A stretch of DNA of 38,960 nucleotides from an uncultured Oscillospiraceae bacterium (GTDB taxonomy: Bacteria > Bacillota > Clostridia > Oscillospirales > Oscillospiraceae): NCBI GenBank assembly GCA_947628315.1, contig CANQZJ010000014.1, positions 1 through 38,960 on the forward strand, written 5' to 3'. Below are positions 27,001 through 35,362 of this stretch, piece by piece (within the stretch, counting starts at the first letter, position 1; every line of letters begins with the position of its first letter). The position numbers and the translations under genes were made by a program. Under the pieces are notes generated by a model, which saw nothing but the letters and a program-made list of their open reading frames with translations, searched no databases and was not told where the DNA came from.

Positions 27001-27035
27001 TCATTGTATTTGACCGCAAGGAAAGGAGGCAGTGA
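24006..27035 (+). CDS. Membrane-anchored, domain-permuted GH3 glycosidase
   Basis: A 1009-residue extracytoplasmic GH3 enzyme. A hydrophobic segment at about 7-28 after MKRK and a second at about 984-1002 before DRKERRQ suggest that both ends are in the membrane and the catalytic body is outside. The order is permuted: sandwich domain, FnIII-like domain (about 410-520), then barrel (about 640-960). The barrel shows VKHFAFND and a nucleophile position D896 in VITDSVKSA, where most family members have SDW. The start at 24006 has AAGGGG nearby. Its stop lies inside the ribosome-site region of the next gene, so the two are coupled. It would cut beta-glycosides at the cell surface; exact specificity is unknown. 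Confidence 0.88.
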   Translation: MKRKSHIFRGIAGIFLALLVLVQIVASVANSWSSKVNELLGITASTIQRSDDPADYVYQSDFESGSALIDAEIALNTRLAAEGSVVLKGTPALGGTNVTLFGMRSGSKMQFGGSMGELIDPSNVVTLADAMGANGFEVNPDMVQFYQDMEGDYAPGKGSGGNVVSSYQDQGATVNEVPASKYDAGKLGNYKDAAVIVFGRDAGESCCFYPGLNGLTNPAEFSNSPTGNILSLSNDERDLLNWVKGQGFGKIVVLLNSGTSMEIDELKKDDAVDSIVWIGNPGAYGTYGIAKLLSGEVLPSGHLPDTFAVNSALSPAAQNFGIYNFTNAADIDTSSNHALRSDWYLVELEGIYTGYKYYETRYFDSVLGQGNASQAAHGESTTGGTWNYDSEVSYGFGYGVEGSTFSEEITAANIDWTGETDSTVTVKVTNTGSAAAKHVVQMYVSVPYTDNDKRNGVEKAAIQLVGYAKTGEASEQSYADVVLLEPNASEEVTITFNAKDIYSYDMGYEHDGVSGAYMLSAGDYWFATGNGAHDAVQAVLAAMNPEKAGTLQPTGAVHSEHLSSDTYLTESNGVTIQNQLSGTDLNAWNTGTTVKYLTRSDWAGTFPQSVSSLTATEEMIRYLRNATYDPEAAMAGYDGPTEFTYGADNGLKVDSLIGKEYDDPLFEQVIEQMTLEDLINQYLGFKVELPGIAMPLEILADSPLGLIGSVGQSNQDSIYAVAEGDPAKGHYTNVYVSPVVVAATFSPLLQEEEGRLVGNDALWTGFTTWYAPGMNLHRTPYNGRNVGYYSEDAVLTGMTSTYVHKGLASKGLNTNVKHFAFNDQETNRDGLAAFMSEQAARENELRGFQIAIRAGDMQGLMTAFNRVGCIHAGAHPGLINGILRGEWGFKGYVITDSVKSASYFLARECAEAGTDMMLGGSNNGKLWGMTAEEVGKDPFLQSALRESFHRKLFYYANSVLMNGITPESAASGAQEAWKTALQITGGLTFVGFAAFFVLFIVFDRKERRQ

Positions 27036-27037
27036 CC

Positions 27038-30013
27038 ATGACCAAACGGAACGGATTTGAGCTGACCGCCGGCATCGTCGCGCTGGTCCTGGCCGCGGCC
27101 GCCGCGGTGCTGTTCGGCCTGAACTTTACCACCGGCTACTATACCTACGGGCAGATGCAGTCCACCCTGATCACCGGCCTGCTGGCCGGGGCCATCGTCG
27201 TGGAAATCGCCGCCCTGATCCTCCGGGCAATGTTCCCCGGCGCTCTCTGGCCCAAGTTCCTGCCCTTTGTGGCCATCGGCTGTCTGGCCGGGGCCGCTGC
27301 CCTGCTGCTGGGCGACCGTGTAGAGGGCATCGGCAACTGCATCGTCACCGATTACGACTCCGGCCACGGTGGCGAGGAAGCCATCTATATGTCTCTGGCC
27401 TCCTGCATCCTCATGCTGGCCTCCGCCGTATACATCATCGTGGGTTCCTTCGCGCAGGACAAACCCGTCGTTGAGGGCGAAAAGCCCGCCAAGGGCAGGG
27501 TCGCCGCCCGGAGCGCCGGATTCGCCGTCACCGCGCTGGCGGTGCTGCTGGCGGTGCTCATCCCCACCTATAACCTGGCCTGGAAGGGCGCTGGCGGCGG
27601 CATTTCCGGCGGCGCCGGCGAGACCTATACCATCTCCTTCAACGAGACCAACGGCAACCTGGACGGGGCCCCAAAATATCAGTTCCTAGGAGCGAACTTC
27701 CTGGGGATTGCCAAAATGGACAGCCGTATGTATGTGGACGTGACCCTGACCCTGGACGGCGGCGGCAATTACACTCTGTTTTCCGACTGCTACGTGGTGG
27801 AAAACGGCAAACGGGCGGAACTGGGCGATCCCTCCGGCCTGGGCCAGACTCTGACCATGGAGGCCACGGGCACCTATGTCGCCAATGACGATGGCACCGT
27901 TACCACCAGCACCCCCGCGCACGCGGTCCTCACCATTGAGACCGATACCTATTCCGCTCAACTGAAAGACGCCGTGGGTCTCAACGTCAACGGCAAGACC
28001 GACGACGGCGTGTATGACAGCGATACCGAGCCTACTGTACTGGACTTTGTGCCTGAGACGGTCTGGACCCTGGGGGACGGCGCCATCGTCACCTACCGGG
28101 AGGCCGGCGCCGCCGGCGGTGGGACCTACACCATCTCCTTCAACCAGAACAACGGCAACCTGGAGGGCGCGCCTGACTATCAGTTCCTGGGCGTCAACTT
28201 CCTGGGCATCGCCAAAGCGGACAGCCGCCTGTATGTGGACGTCACCCTGACCCTGGATGGCGGTGGTAATTACACCCTGTTCACCGACTGCTATGTGGTG
28301 GATAACGGAAAGCGGGTGGAGCTGGGCGATCCCACCGGCTTGGGTCAGACCATGACCACGGAGGCCGTGGGCACTTACACCGACAACGGGGACGGCACCT
28401 ACACCACCTCCGTGCCCACCCACGCAGTGTTCACCATGGAGACAGACACCTATTCTGCCCAGTTGAAAGATGCTGTGGGCGCCAACGTCAACGGCAAGAC
28501 CGACGACGGCGTGTACGACAGCGATACCGAACCCGCCGTGCTGGACTTCGTGCCTGAAACTATTTGGACCCTGGCCGACGGCGGCATCGTCACCTATGCC
28601 AGAGCGGACGGCGGTGAGGAGCCTCCCGCTGCGGAGGGCCTGACCGTGACCTCTGATGACGGCGGCACCACCATCACCTTCAATCCCGACGGTACCTATG
28701 TGTTCGCTCTGCCCTCCATGGGAGTCGAGGACACCGGGACCTACACCTATGAGGGCGGCGTCCTGACCGTCACCAACGCCAACGGCGTGGCGGCAACTGC
28801 CGAGGGCGATCCCCTGAAGCTCCACTACGTCAGTTCCATGAGCGACCAACTGGTGGGTGACTTCACCATCGCCGCCGCCGACTTGGAGGCTGTCCTTAGC
28901 AGCGGACAAGGCGGTTCCGGCGAGGGTGTGACCTTTACCAGCGACGACGGCGGCACCACCATTACCTTCAACGCCGAAGGCACCTATGTGTTCGCTTTGC
29001 CCTCCATGGGGGTGGAGGACGCCGGGACTTACACCTACGAGGGTGGAGTCCTGACCGTTACCAATGCCAACGGCGTGGCAGTGACCGCCGAGGGCGATCC
29101 TCTCAAACTCCACTACGTCAGCTCCATGAGCGACCAGCTGGTAGGCGATTTCACTATCCCGGCGGCTGACCTGGAGGCTGCCCTTGGCGGCGGCCAGGGT
29201 GGTGAAGCCGATGAGGGCGCGACCTTTACCAGCGATGACGGCGGCACCACCATCACCTTCAACGCCGACGGCACCTACGTGTTCGCTCTGCCCTCTATGG
29301 GAGTGGAGGACACCGGCACATACACTTATGAGGGCGGCGTCCTCACTGTCACCAACGCCAACGATGTGGCGGTGACCGCCGAGGGCGATCCTCTCAAGTT
29401 CCACTATGTCAGTTCTGTGAGCGACCAGTTGGTAGGTGACTTCACCATCGCCGCTACCGATCTGGCTGGCGGAAATGAGACTGCCAGTCTGCTTGTGAAC
29501 AGTGCGGATCTGTCCACCACCATGACCTTCAACGCAGACGGCACCTATGTATTTGCCTTCCCATCCTACGGTGTAGAGGACTCCGGCACCTGGGCCTTCG
29601 AGGGCGGCGTGCTGACGGTCACGAACAGTGCGGGGACGGCGGTGACGGCCGAGGGCGACTCTCTGGCGATCCACTATGTCAGCGGGGTCAGCGACCAGCT
29701 TACCGGTGACTTCACTGTTCCCACAGTCGCGGTGGAAGCTCTGTTGGACGGCGGCAGCGGCGTGACTGTGGTCAGCGACGATGGGGCCACTACCATGACC
29801 TTTGACGGAAAGGGCGCCTATACCTTCGCGTTCCCCTCCTACGGTGTAGAGGACTCCGGCGCTTACGCCTATGAGGGAACGACTCTGACCCTCACCAATA
29901 GCGCAGACGCGGCGGCCACCGCCGACGGAGACCCGCTGAAACTCCACTATGTGAGCGGCGTCAGCGATCAACTCACCGGCGACTTTACGATCCCGGCGGC
30001 TGTCCTGCAATAA
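27038..30013 (+). CDS. Membrane protein with two families of extracellular tandem repeats
   Basis: A 991-residue protein that I do not recognise as a named family. Five hydrophobic segments lie at about 10-29, 43-63, 72-92, 115-138 and 158-178, which would put the rest outside. Two A repeats (starting at residues 196 and 363) and five B repeats (starting at 535, 631, 728, 818 and 909) follow, probably beta-rich. B units contain TTITFNPDGTYVF and YEGGVLTVTN. There is no catalytic motif and no sortase signal. The ATG at 27038 has GGAGG eight bases upstream; a GTG at 27032 is too close to it. It is coupled to the surface GH3 gene, so a glycan-binding or scaffold partner of that enzyme is plausible but unproven. 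Confidence 0.8.
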   Translation: MTKRNGFELTAGIVALVLAAAAAVLFGLNFTTGYYTYGQMQSTLITGLLAGAIVVEIAALILRAMFPGALWPKFLPFVAIGCLAGAAALLLGDRVEGIGNCIVTDYDSGHGGEEAIYMSLASCILMLASAVYIIVGSFAQDKPVVEGEKPAKGRVAARSAGFAVTALAVLLAVLIPTYNLAWKGAGGGISGGAGETYTISFNETNGNLDGAPKYQFLGANFLGIAKMDSRMYVDVTLTLDGGGNYTLFSDCYVVENGKRAELGDPSGLGQTLTMEATGTYVANDDGTVTTSTPAHAVLTIETDTYSAQLKDAVGLNVNGKTDDGVYDSDTEPTVLDFVPETVWTLGDGAIVTYREAGAAGGGTYTISFNQNNGNLEGAPDYQFLGVNFLGIAKADSRLYVDVTLTLDGGGNYTLFTDCYVVDNGKRVELGDPTGLGQTMTTEAVGTYTDNGDGTYTTSVPTHAVFTMETDTYSAQLKDAVGANVNGKTDDGVYDSDTEPAVLDFVPETIWTLADGGIVTYARADGGEEPPAAEGLTVTSDDGGTTITFNPDGTYVFALPSMGVEDTGTYTYEGGVLTVTNANGVAATAEGDPLKLHYVSSMSDQLVGDFTIAAADLEAVLSSGQGGSGEGVTFTSDDGGTTITFNAEGTYVFALPSMGVEDAGTYTYEGGVLTVTNANGVAVTAEGDPLKLHYVSSMSDQLVGDFTIPAADLEAALGGGQGGEADEGATFTSDDGGTTITFNADGTYVFALPSMGVEDTGTYTYEGGVLTVTNANDVAVTAEGDPLKFHYVSSVSDQLVGDFTIAATDLAGGNETASLLVNSADLSTTMTFNADGTYVFAFPSYGVEDSGTWAFEGGVLTVTNSAGTAVTAEGDSLAIHYVSGVSDQLTGDFTVPTVAVEALLDGGSGVTVVSDDGATTMTFDGKGAYTFAFPSYGVEDSGAYAYEGTTLTLTNSADAAATADGDPLKLHYVSGVSDQLTGDFTIPAAVLQ
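27623..28606 (+). repeat. Two in-frame A repeats (period 501 bases)
   Basis: Units start at 27623 and 28124 and encode about 165 residues each, with shared segments such as YQFLG.NFLGIAK, YVDVTLTLDGGGNYTLF and VNGKTDDGVYDSDTEP. High similarity at DNA level suggests recent duplication or gene conversion. Confidence 0.9.
28640..30010 (+). repeat. Five in-frame B repeats (period 270-291 bases)
   Basis: Units start at 28640, 28928, 29219, 29489 and 29762. The first three are nearly identical in the core (VFALPSMGVED); the last two form a second subtype (FAFPSYGVEDSG). Each unit is followed by a variable Gly/Ser-rich linker. The copy number may vary between strains. Confidence 0.9.
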
Positions 30014-30025
30014 TTTGCAGTCGAG

Positions 30026-30064
30026 AAGCGGCCTCCCTTCCATGAGGGGGGAGGCCGCTTTCCC
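30026..30064 (+). terminator. Hairpin after the repeat protein
   Basis: AAGCGGCCTCCC (30026-30037) pairs with GGGAGGCCGCTT (30049-30060), followed by only a short T stretch. It probably terminates or attenuates transcription before the GH5 gene. Confidence 0.7.
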
Positions 30065-30085
30065 ATACTGAAAAGGGGTGTCACC

Positions 30086-31216
30086 ATGGAAAAAATCAAA
30101 GGGACAAATCTGGGGAACTGGCTGGTCCTGGAGAAATGGATGAGCCCGAAGTTGTTTGAGGGCACCGGCGCGGAGGACGAGATCTGGCTGGGCCGGAAAC
30201 TGCCCGCCGACCAGCTTGCCGCGAAATTAAAAGAGCACCGGGACACCTATGTCACCGAGGAGGACTTTGCCTTCATCGCGGCCCACGGGCTGAACCTGGT
30301 GCGCATCCCCGTGCCCTACTTTATCTTCGGGGACCGGCCGCCGTACCCCGGCTGTGCGGAGTACCTGGACAAAGCCTTTGACTGGGCGGAGAAGTACGGA
30401 TTGCAGATCCTGATCGATCTGCACACCTGCCCCGGCAGCCAGAACGGGTACGACAACGGTGGCTTGACGGGAGTATGCAAGTGGTGTAAAGACCCGAAAG
30501 AGGTGGAGTTCGAGATCACCGTGCTGGAGCGGCTGGCCCGGCGGTACGGGCAGCGTCCCTGCCTCTACGGCATCGAGGCCCTCAACGAACCCATCAGCTG
30601 GCTGGTGTATATCACCGCCCCCTCCACCGGAAAGGCGGAGGACAAGGAGGAGGCCAAGGGTTCCGGGCACGTGCCCATGCCCTTCCTGAAACAGTTCTAC
30701 CGGGATGTGTACCGGCGGCTGCGGGCAATCCTTCCCAAAGAGAAGGTCATCGTGTTCCATGACGGGTTCCGCCTGGGAGTCTGGAAGGACTTTTTCGTGA
30801 AGGAGGGCATGAAGAACGTGGTGTTGGACACTCACATCTACGTGTTCGCCATGGAGAACTTCGTACCCATCCACAAACCCTGGGTTTATAAGATCTATAT
30901 TAATTCCCAAAAGCGGCTCATCGACAAGGTGCAGAGGCACACCCCGGTCATCGTGGGGGAGTGGTGCATCTGCAACAAGTACGCCGAAAAGCAGCCTCAG
31001 CCCGTCATGCCGGCGGAGGAGGCAGTCAGGGTCCGCCACGACCGCTACCGGGAAATGTCCACCCTACAACTGGACGCCTGGAGCGGTGCGGCGGGACACA
31101 TCTACTGGAACTACCAGTTGCTCCGCAACCGAACGGAGGAACCCGACGAGAGGTGGAAGGAGAGCTGGGATCTGTCCCGGTGCCTGCTGAACGACTGGCT
31201 GGACTATCAATCATAG
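30086..31216 (+). CDS. GH5 glycosidase, exo-beta-1,3-glucanase-like
   Basis: A 376-residue single-domain GH5 TIM barrel. The N-terminus GTNLGNWLVLEKWMSPKLFEG resembles exo-beta-1,3-glucanases of the yeast Exg type. The acid/base glutamate is E168 in ALNEP and the nucleophile is E292 in VGEW. With no signal peptide it should act in the cytosol, or after release, on imported beta-glucan oligosaccharides. AAGGGGTG precedes the ATG. It is the first gene of a GH5-GH30-esterase-symporter cluster. The subfamily and exact linkage are not certain. Confidence 0.85.
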   Translation: MEKIKGTNLGNWLVLEKWMSPKLFEGTGAEDEIWLGRKLPADQLAAKLKEHRDTYVTEEDFAFIAAHGLNLVRIPVPYFIFGDRPPYPGCAEYLDKAFDWAEKYGLQILIDLHTCPGSQNGYDNGGLTGVCKWCKDPKEVEFEITVLERLARRYGQRPCLYGIEALNEPISWLVYITAPSTGKAEDKEEAKGSGHVPMPFLKQFYRDVYRRLRAILPKEKVIVFHDGFRLGVWKDFFVKEGMKNVVLDTHIYVFAMENFVPIHKPWVYKIYINSQKRLIDKVQRHTPVIVGEWCICNKYAEKQPQPVMPAEEAVRVRHDRYREMSTLQLDAWSGAAGHIYWNYQLLRNRTEEPDERWKESWDLSRCLLNDWLDYQS

Positions 31217-31241
31217 CGTCACGCGGCGAGGTGCCCATTTT

Positions 31242-32594
31242 ATGAAACTCACACTGTTTAGTTCGGACACAGACCTGGACACATCAGTTCTGGCTGTTCC
31301 CTTCCACCCGGATGCGGAGGGAGTGGAGAACCAGGTCGTGAATCTGTATCCAGAGATCACCTTCCAGACCTTCGAGGGCTTTGGCGGAGCCATTACCGAC
31401 GCAGCGGGATATGTATACTCCCTGCTGAACGACAGTCAGAAGAAGCAGGTCATCGAAACCTATTTCTCCACGGAGAATATGGGCTATGAACTGGTCCGGG
31501 TCCACATGGACAGCTGCGACTTCTCCACAGAAATGTACGAGGCCATGTCAGATCCCACTGACCGGGAGTTGAAGAGCTTTTCCTTTGCCCGGACGGAGAA
31601 ATACATCCTGCCCATGCTGACTGATGCCCAAAGAGCGGCGGGAAAGCCTTTGCGCCTGATGCTGTCCCCCTGGTCGCCGCCCGCCTTTATGAAGACCAAT
31701 GGCCAGCGCGCGGGCGGCGGCAAGCTGAAGCCGAAGTACCGGGACTTCTGGGCGGACTATATCTGCCGGTATATCGAAGAATTCCAGAAGCGGGACTTCC
31801 GTGTCCAGCGCATCTCCATCCAGAATGAGCCGAAAGCGGTCCAGACTTGGGACTCCTGCATTTTTACCGCCGAGGATGAAAAGGTTTTCCTGCGGGATCA
31901 CCTGCATCCGGCGCTGATCCGGCATGGGTTGGACGGCGTAGAGGCGTTCATCTGGGATCACAACAAGGAGCGGCTCTACGAGCGGGTCCGGGACACGGTA
32001 GATGAGTCTACGAAGGGCATGGTGGCCGGCGCGGCCTTTCACTGGTACAGCGGTGACCACTTCGAAACCCTGGATCTGGTGCGGCAGCAGTACCCTGATT
32101 TGAAGCTCATCACCTCGGAGAGCTGCATCGAGTATCGGTTTTACAGACCGGGGGACGAGATGGGCAACTGCGCCCGTCTGGCCCACGAATTGATGGGGGA
32201 CCTGAACCACGGCATGAACGCCTTTTACGACTGGAACATCCTGCTGGATGAACAGGGCGGCCCCAACCATGTGGGGAACTGGTGCTACGCGGCCTTCATG
32301 TACGACCGGGAGAAGAAAGTCCTGCAAACCAACCTACTCCAGAAATTCTACTGGCACTTCTCCCACTTCATCCGGCCTGGGGCGAAGCGGATCGGACTGA
32401 GCAAGTACACAGACCGGCTGGAGGCTGCGGCATTTCAAAACACCGACGGTGCCATCGCCCTGGTGCTGTTCAACGGCGGCGAGGAACCACTGCCGGTAAA
32501 TCTGCGGCTGGGCGGACAGTTGGTAGCCTTCAAACTGCTGGAACAGACGATTGTCAGCGGGGTGATCACGTCGGCACAAGAAGGGCGGCTTTGA
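31242..32594 (+). CDS. GH30 glycosidase (beta-1,6-glucanase/glucosylceramidase-like)
   Basis: A 450-residue GH30 enzyme with the family opening FEGFGGAITDAAGY and LSPWSPPAFMKTN. E196 in SIQNEP is the acid/base and E293 in ITSESC the likely nucleophile. A C-terminal beta domain carries FQNTDGAIALVLFN. There is no signal peptide. GH30 enzymes of this type cut beta-1,6-glucosides or related beta-linkages, which would complement the GH5 and GH3 enzymes on branched beta-glucan. The start follows GCGAGGTG by nine bases, and the stop is one base from the next start. Confidence 0.88.
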   Translation: MKLTLFSSDTDLDTSVLAVPFHPDAEGVENQVVNLYPEITFQTFEGFGGAITDAAGYVYSLLNDSQKKQVIETYFSTENMGYELVRVHMDSCDFSTEMYEAMSDPTDRELKSFSFARTEKYILPMLTDAQRAAGKPLRLMLSPWSPPAFMKTNGQRAGGGKLKPKYRDFWADYICRYIEEFQKRDFRVQRISIQNEPKAVQTWDSCIFTAEDEKVFLRDHLHPALIRHGLDGVEAFIWDHNKERLYERVRDTVDESTKGMVAGAAFHWYSGDHFETLDLVRQQYPDLKLITSESCIEYRFYRPGDEMGNCARLAHELMGDLNHGMNAFYDWNILLDEQGGPNHVGNWCYAAFMYDREKKVLQTNLLQKFYWHFSHFIRPGAKRIGLSKYTDRLEAAAFQNTDGAIALVLFNGGEEPLPVNLRLGGQLVAFKLLEQTIVSGVITSAQEGRL

Positions 32595-32595
32595 T

Positions 32596-33654
32596 ATGCG
32601 GAAACAAAGACGGCGCACCATTCTGGGCTGCGCAGCGGCGCTGATGGGGCTGCCTTTGGCTGCGGCTTTGACAGCGTCGGCGTTATGGCCCAGGGCGGCA
32701 AACGCTGTATTTCGGAACCTGACCGCCCAGACCGTTCCGCTGGATACGGATCTACCCTGGACCGGTGGGGAAACCTATCGGAATATCCAATACGCGGAGA
32801 TCTCCCCGTCCGACTATCTGGACCTTTATGTGCCCCACACGGAGGAGAGACCACCGCTGCTTGTCTTGATCCACGGCGGAGGCTTTGTTTTTGGGGATTC
32901 CCAAAACAGACAGTCACAGCTGATGTATTCCTTCTTCCGGGATCATGGCTTCGCCTGTGCCTCGGTAAACTATCGGCTGGCTCAGGAAGCTCCCTTCCCC
33001 GGCGCGGTGGAGGATTGCAAGGCGGCCATCCGCTTTCTTCGGGCCCATGCGGGCGAGTACGGCTATGACGCCGGACGCATCGCAATGTGGGGAGAGTCTG
33101 CCGGAGGGTATCTGGCGGTGATGTGCGCTGTGACCGGCGACCATGAGTTCAACGCCCTTCCCTTCATCGGGCAGGATCGGCTGGGCGATGTGTCTGCCAA
33201 AGTGGATGTGCTGGTGGACTATTATGGTGCGGTGGAAAAGGATATGGAGAAGGACCTGGCCGCTATCGGTGTGCCAAAATTCATCTATCAGATCGCAAAC
33301 AGCTGGGGCAGCGGAGATGTCCTCCATGGCTATGAGAATGTGGAATCCTTCTGGCTGAGGAAGAACGTGTCCGAGATGACGGCGGAGGAGCTGGCGTATT
33401 CCGATCCCTACGCCTACATCAATGAAAATCTCTCAGCGGACAGCGATTTGTCAGCATGGATCGTCCACGGGGACTGCGATCTGACTGTGCCCTACCCGCA
33501 GTCCGGCCGCCTGTGCAGGATGCTATCGGAGTTCCTGGGCACGAATCGGGCTGTGTACCGCCTGATACCCGGCATGGGCCACGCCGCCGACGGGCTGTAT
33601 GCCGATAAAGAGTTGGAGCAGCTTGAGATGTTCTTGACCGAACATCTGCTGTGA
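32596..33654 (+). CDS. Secreted or membrane-anchored alpha/beta hydrolase (esterase)
   Basis: A 352-residue hydrolase with an N-terminal basic stretch and a hydrophobic segment (about 9-30), so exported as signal peptide or anchor; the RRRTIL run could be a Tat signal but that is weak. HGGGFVFGD forms the oxyanion site. The triad is S168 in GESAGG, D295 in HGDCDLTVP and H329 in GMGHAADG. It belongs to the BD-FAE/acetyl-esterase type, which removes acyl groups from polysaccharides or oligosaccharides. It is in one operon with GH30 upstream and the GPH symporter downstream. Confidence 0.85.
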   Translation: MRKQRRRTILGCAAALMGLPLAAALTASALWPRAANAVFRNLTAQTVPLDTDLPWTGGETYRNIQYAEISPSDYLDLYVPHTEERPPLLVLIHGGGFVFGDSQNRQSQLMYSFFRDHGFACASVNYRLAQEAPFPGAVEDCKAAIRFLRAHAGEYGYDAGRIAMWGESAGGYLAVMCAVTGDHEFNALPFIGQDRLGDVSAKVDVLVDYYGAVEKDMEKDLAAIGVPKFIYQIANSWGSGDVLHGYENVESFWLRKNVSEMTAEELAYSDPYAYINENLSADSDLSAWIVHGDCDLTVPYPQSGRLCRMLSEFLGTNRAVYRLIPGMGHAADGLYADKELEQLEMFLTEHLL

Positions 33655-33685
33655 TCGATCCACAAGCTGAGAAAGGAGTGTCCTT

Positions 33686-35152
33686 ATGGACAAGGAAAAG
33701 AAGGGCATCTGGGGTTCACACATCGCCCAGTCCCGCATCAAATCTCCTGATGTAAAGCTGGCCGAGATGCTGTTCGGCTACTTCATCGGCCCCTTCGGGG
33801 CCCTGTTGAGTTCCGGCATCTTCACCAGCCAGCTGCAAAACTACCTGACCAACGTCCTCAAGCTGGATCTGGCCTTCCTCACCGGCCTCCAGCTGTTCTC
33901 CACCATCCTCATCGTGGCCGCCAACCTCATCGTAGGCCAGCTCATCGAGCGCACCAGGACGCTGGCCGGTAAAGCCCGTCCTTGGGTGCTGCTGTCTGCC
34001 CTGACTCTCTCGGTGGCCAGCGTCCTCATGTTCATCGTGCCCTTTAAGGACGAGGTCGCCCGGATGGTGTGGATCGCCATCGCCTACAACCTCTACTACG
34101 CCGTGGCCTTCCCCATCTACAACACGGCCAACAGCACCCTGATCCCCGTGTCCACTCGGAACAGCCAGCAGCGCTCCGCCCTGGCCTCCTTCACCAATGT
34201 GGCCGGCCTTGGCGTCATGGGCGTGGGCTCCATGATCTTCCCCAGCCTGGTCTCCATGGCGCTGAAAGAGGACCAGAACCTGTGGTTCGTAGCCATGCTG
34301 GCGGTGGGCATCTTCACGGCCCTCACTATCCTGCTCCAGTTCCAGTTCACCCGTGAGCGGGTGACTGAGGAGGGCGGCGACAGCTCTGAACAGCAGGCCG
34401 CTCCCCCCATCGGGCAGCAGCTGAAAGCGGTCACCGGCGATAAGATGTGGTGGCTGGTCATTATCTTCTATCTGTGCTTCCAGTGGTCCGGGGCCATGAA
34501 GAACGGCTCCATGACCTTCTTCTGCCAGTGGGTGATGGACAACTCCTTCTTCGGAATGGCGCTTGGGGACGCCTGGGGCGTGTCTCAATCGCTGTTGGCT
34601 ATCCTGGGGGCCATCCCCATGGCGGTGGCGGCGGTGTTTGTGGTGCCGCTGTCCAATAAGTTCGGCAAGCGGATGGTGACCTTCATCGGCATGGTCATCG
34701 GCGTGATTGGCGGCGTCATCGCGGGCCTGGGCAACGGGCAGATCATCCCGGTGGCCATCGGCGTTGCGTTGAAATGCCTGGGTTCCTCCCCGGCGGCCTA
34801 TCTGATCCTCGCTATGCTGGCCGACGTCATCGACCACATCGAATTCAAGAACAACATCCGCACCGACGGTCTGACCATGTCTATCTACAGCTCCCTGATG
34901 GTGGCGGGAACGCCAATCTGCAACGCCATTTTCAGCGCCCTGCTCAACGCCAGCGGATACGACCAGAGCGCTGACGTGGCCCTGAACATCGCGGGCCAGT
35001 CCGCCGCCGCTCAAACCGCCATCACGGTGAGCTACATCTGGGTTGAAACCATTGCCTACGCCGTGTGTGCCCTGCTGATCTTCCTGTGGACGGTGGAAAA
35101 AAATCTTCCGGAGGAGCAGAAAGCTATTGCGGCCCGGAAGCAAACCAACTGA
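33686..35152 (+). CDS. GPH-family sugar:cation symporter
   Basis: A 488-residue transporter of the same family as the protein at 19876, of normal length, with about twelve membrane segments. Family stretches include FIGPFGALLSSGI, STRNSQQRSAL and LADVIDHIEFKNNIRTDGL. AAAGGAG lies eight bases before the ATG. It is placed after GH5, GH30 and the esterase, so import of beta-glucan-derived oligosaccharides is plausible. The last ~25 codons recur as a decayed copy at 38097-38160. Confidence 0.9.
   Translation: MDKEKKGIWGSHIAQSRIKSPDVKLAEMLFGYFIGPFGALLSSGIFTSQLQNYLTNVLKLDLAFLTGLQLFSTILIVAANLIVGQLIERTRTLAGKARPWVLLSALTLSVASVLMFIVPFKDEVARMVWIAIAYNLYYAVAFPIYNTANSTLIPVSTRNSQQRSALASFTNVAGLGVMGVGSMIFPSLVSMALKEDQNLWFVAMLAVGIFTALTILLQFQFTRERVTEEGGDSSEQQAAPPIGQQLKAVTGDKMWWLVIIFYLCFQWSGAMKNGSMTFFCQWVMDNSFFGMALGDAWGVSQSLLAILGAIPMAVAAVFVVPLSNKFGKRMVTFIGMVIGVIGGVIAGLGNGQIIPVAIGVALKCLGSSPAAYLILAMLADVIDHIEFKNNIRTDGLTMSIYSSLMVAGTPICNAIFSALLNASGYDQSADVALNIAGQSAAAQTAITVSYIWVETIAYAVCALLIFLWTVEKNLPEEQKAIAARKQTN
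35066..35129 (+). repeat. Direct repeat copy 1 (3' end of GPH gene)
   Basis: This segment matches 38097-38160 at about 57 of 64 bases by eye. The two copies flank the SDR and propeller-like genes. Confidence 0.75.
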
Positions 35153-35159
35153 CAGTCCG

Positions 35160-35239
35160 CTCCGAGAATCCTCGGAGTTGAGATACCTCCTTCTTTCCAA
35201 ACGGCGAGGCCGAGGCCACTTGGCCCCGGCCTCTGCCGT
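35160..35239 (+). terminator. Two hairpins after the GPH symporter
   Basis: CTCCGAG (35160-35166) pairs with CTCGGAG (35171-35177). A longer imperfect GC-rich stem spans 35201-35239 (ACGGCGAGGCC against GGCCTCTGCCGT). Neither has a clear T-run. The remaining gap to 35347 is AT-richer; no gene is visible there. Confidence 0.5.
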
Positions 35240-35362
35240 ATCCGGTGATGTGTATTTTAATCATTCTCAAACGGTTTTCTAACATTTTTCAAACATAGCG
35301 GGACTATTTTTAACGCACGCTTCGCTCCCGTTGGAGAATTGCGCTGAATGGGAGGTATTCCA

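Noticed and set aside
27623-30010. Possible CRISPR-like repeat array
   Set aside because: Repeats are long, in-frame protein modules with period 270-501 bases, not short repeats with unique spacers.
27686-30043. Long open frame of 785 codons on the minus strand
   Set aside because: Antisense to the repeat protein; its repeats are only the complement of the real repeats.
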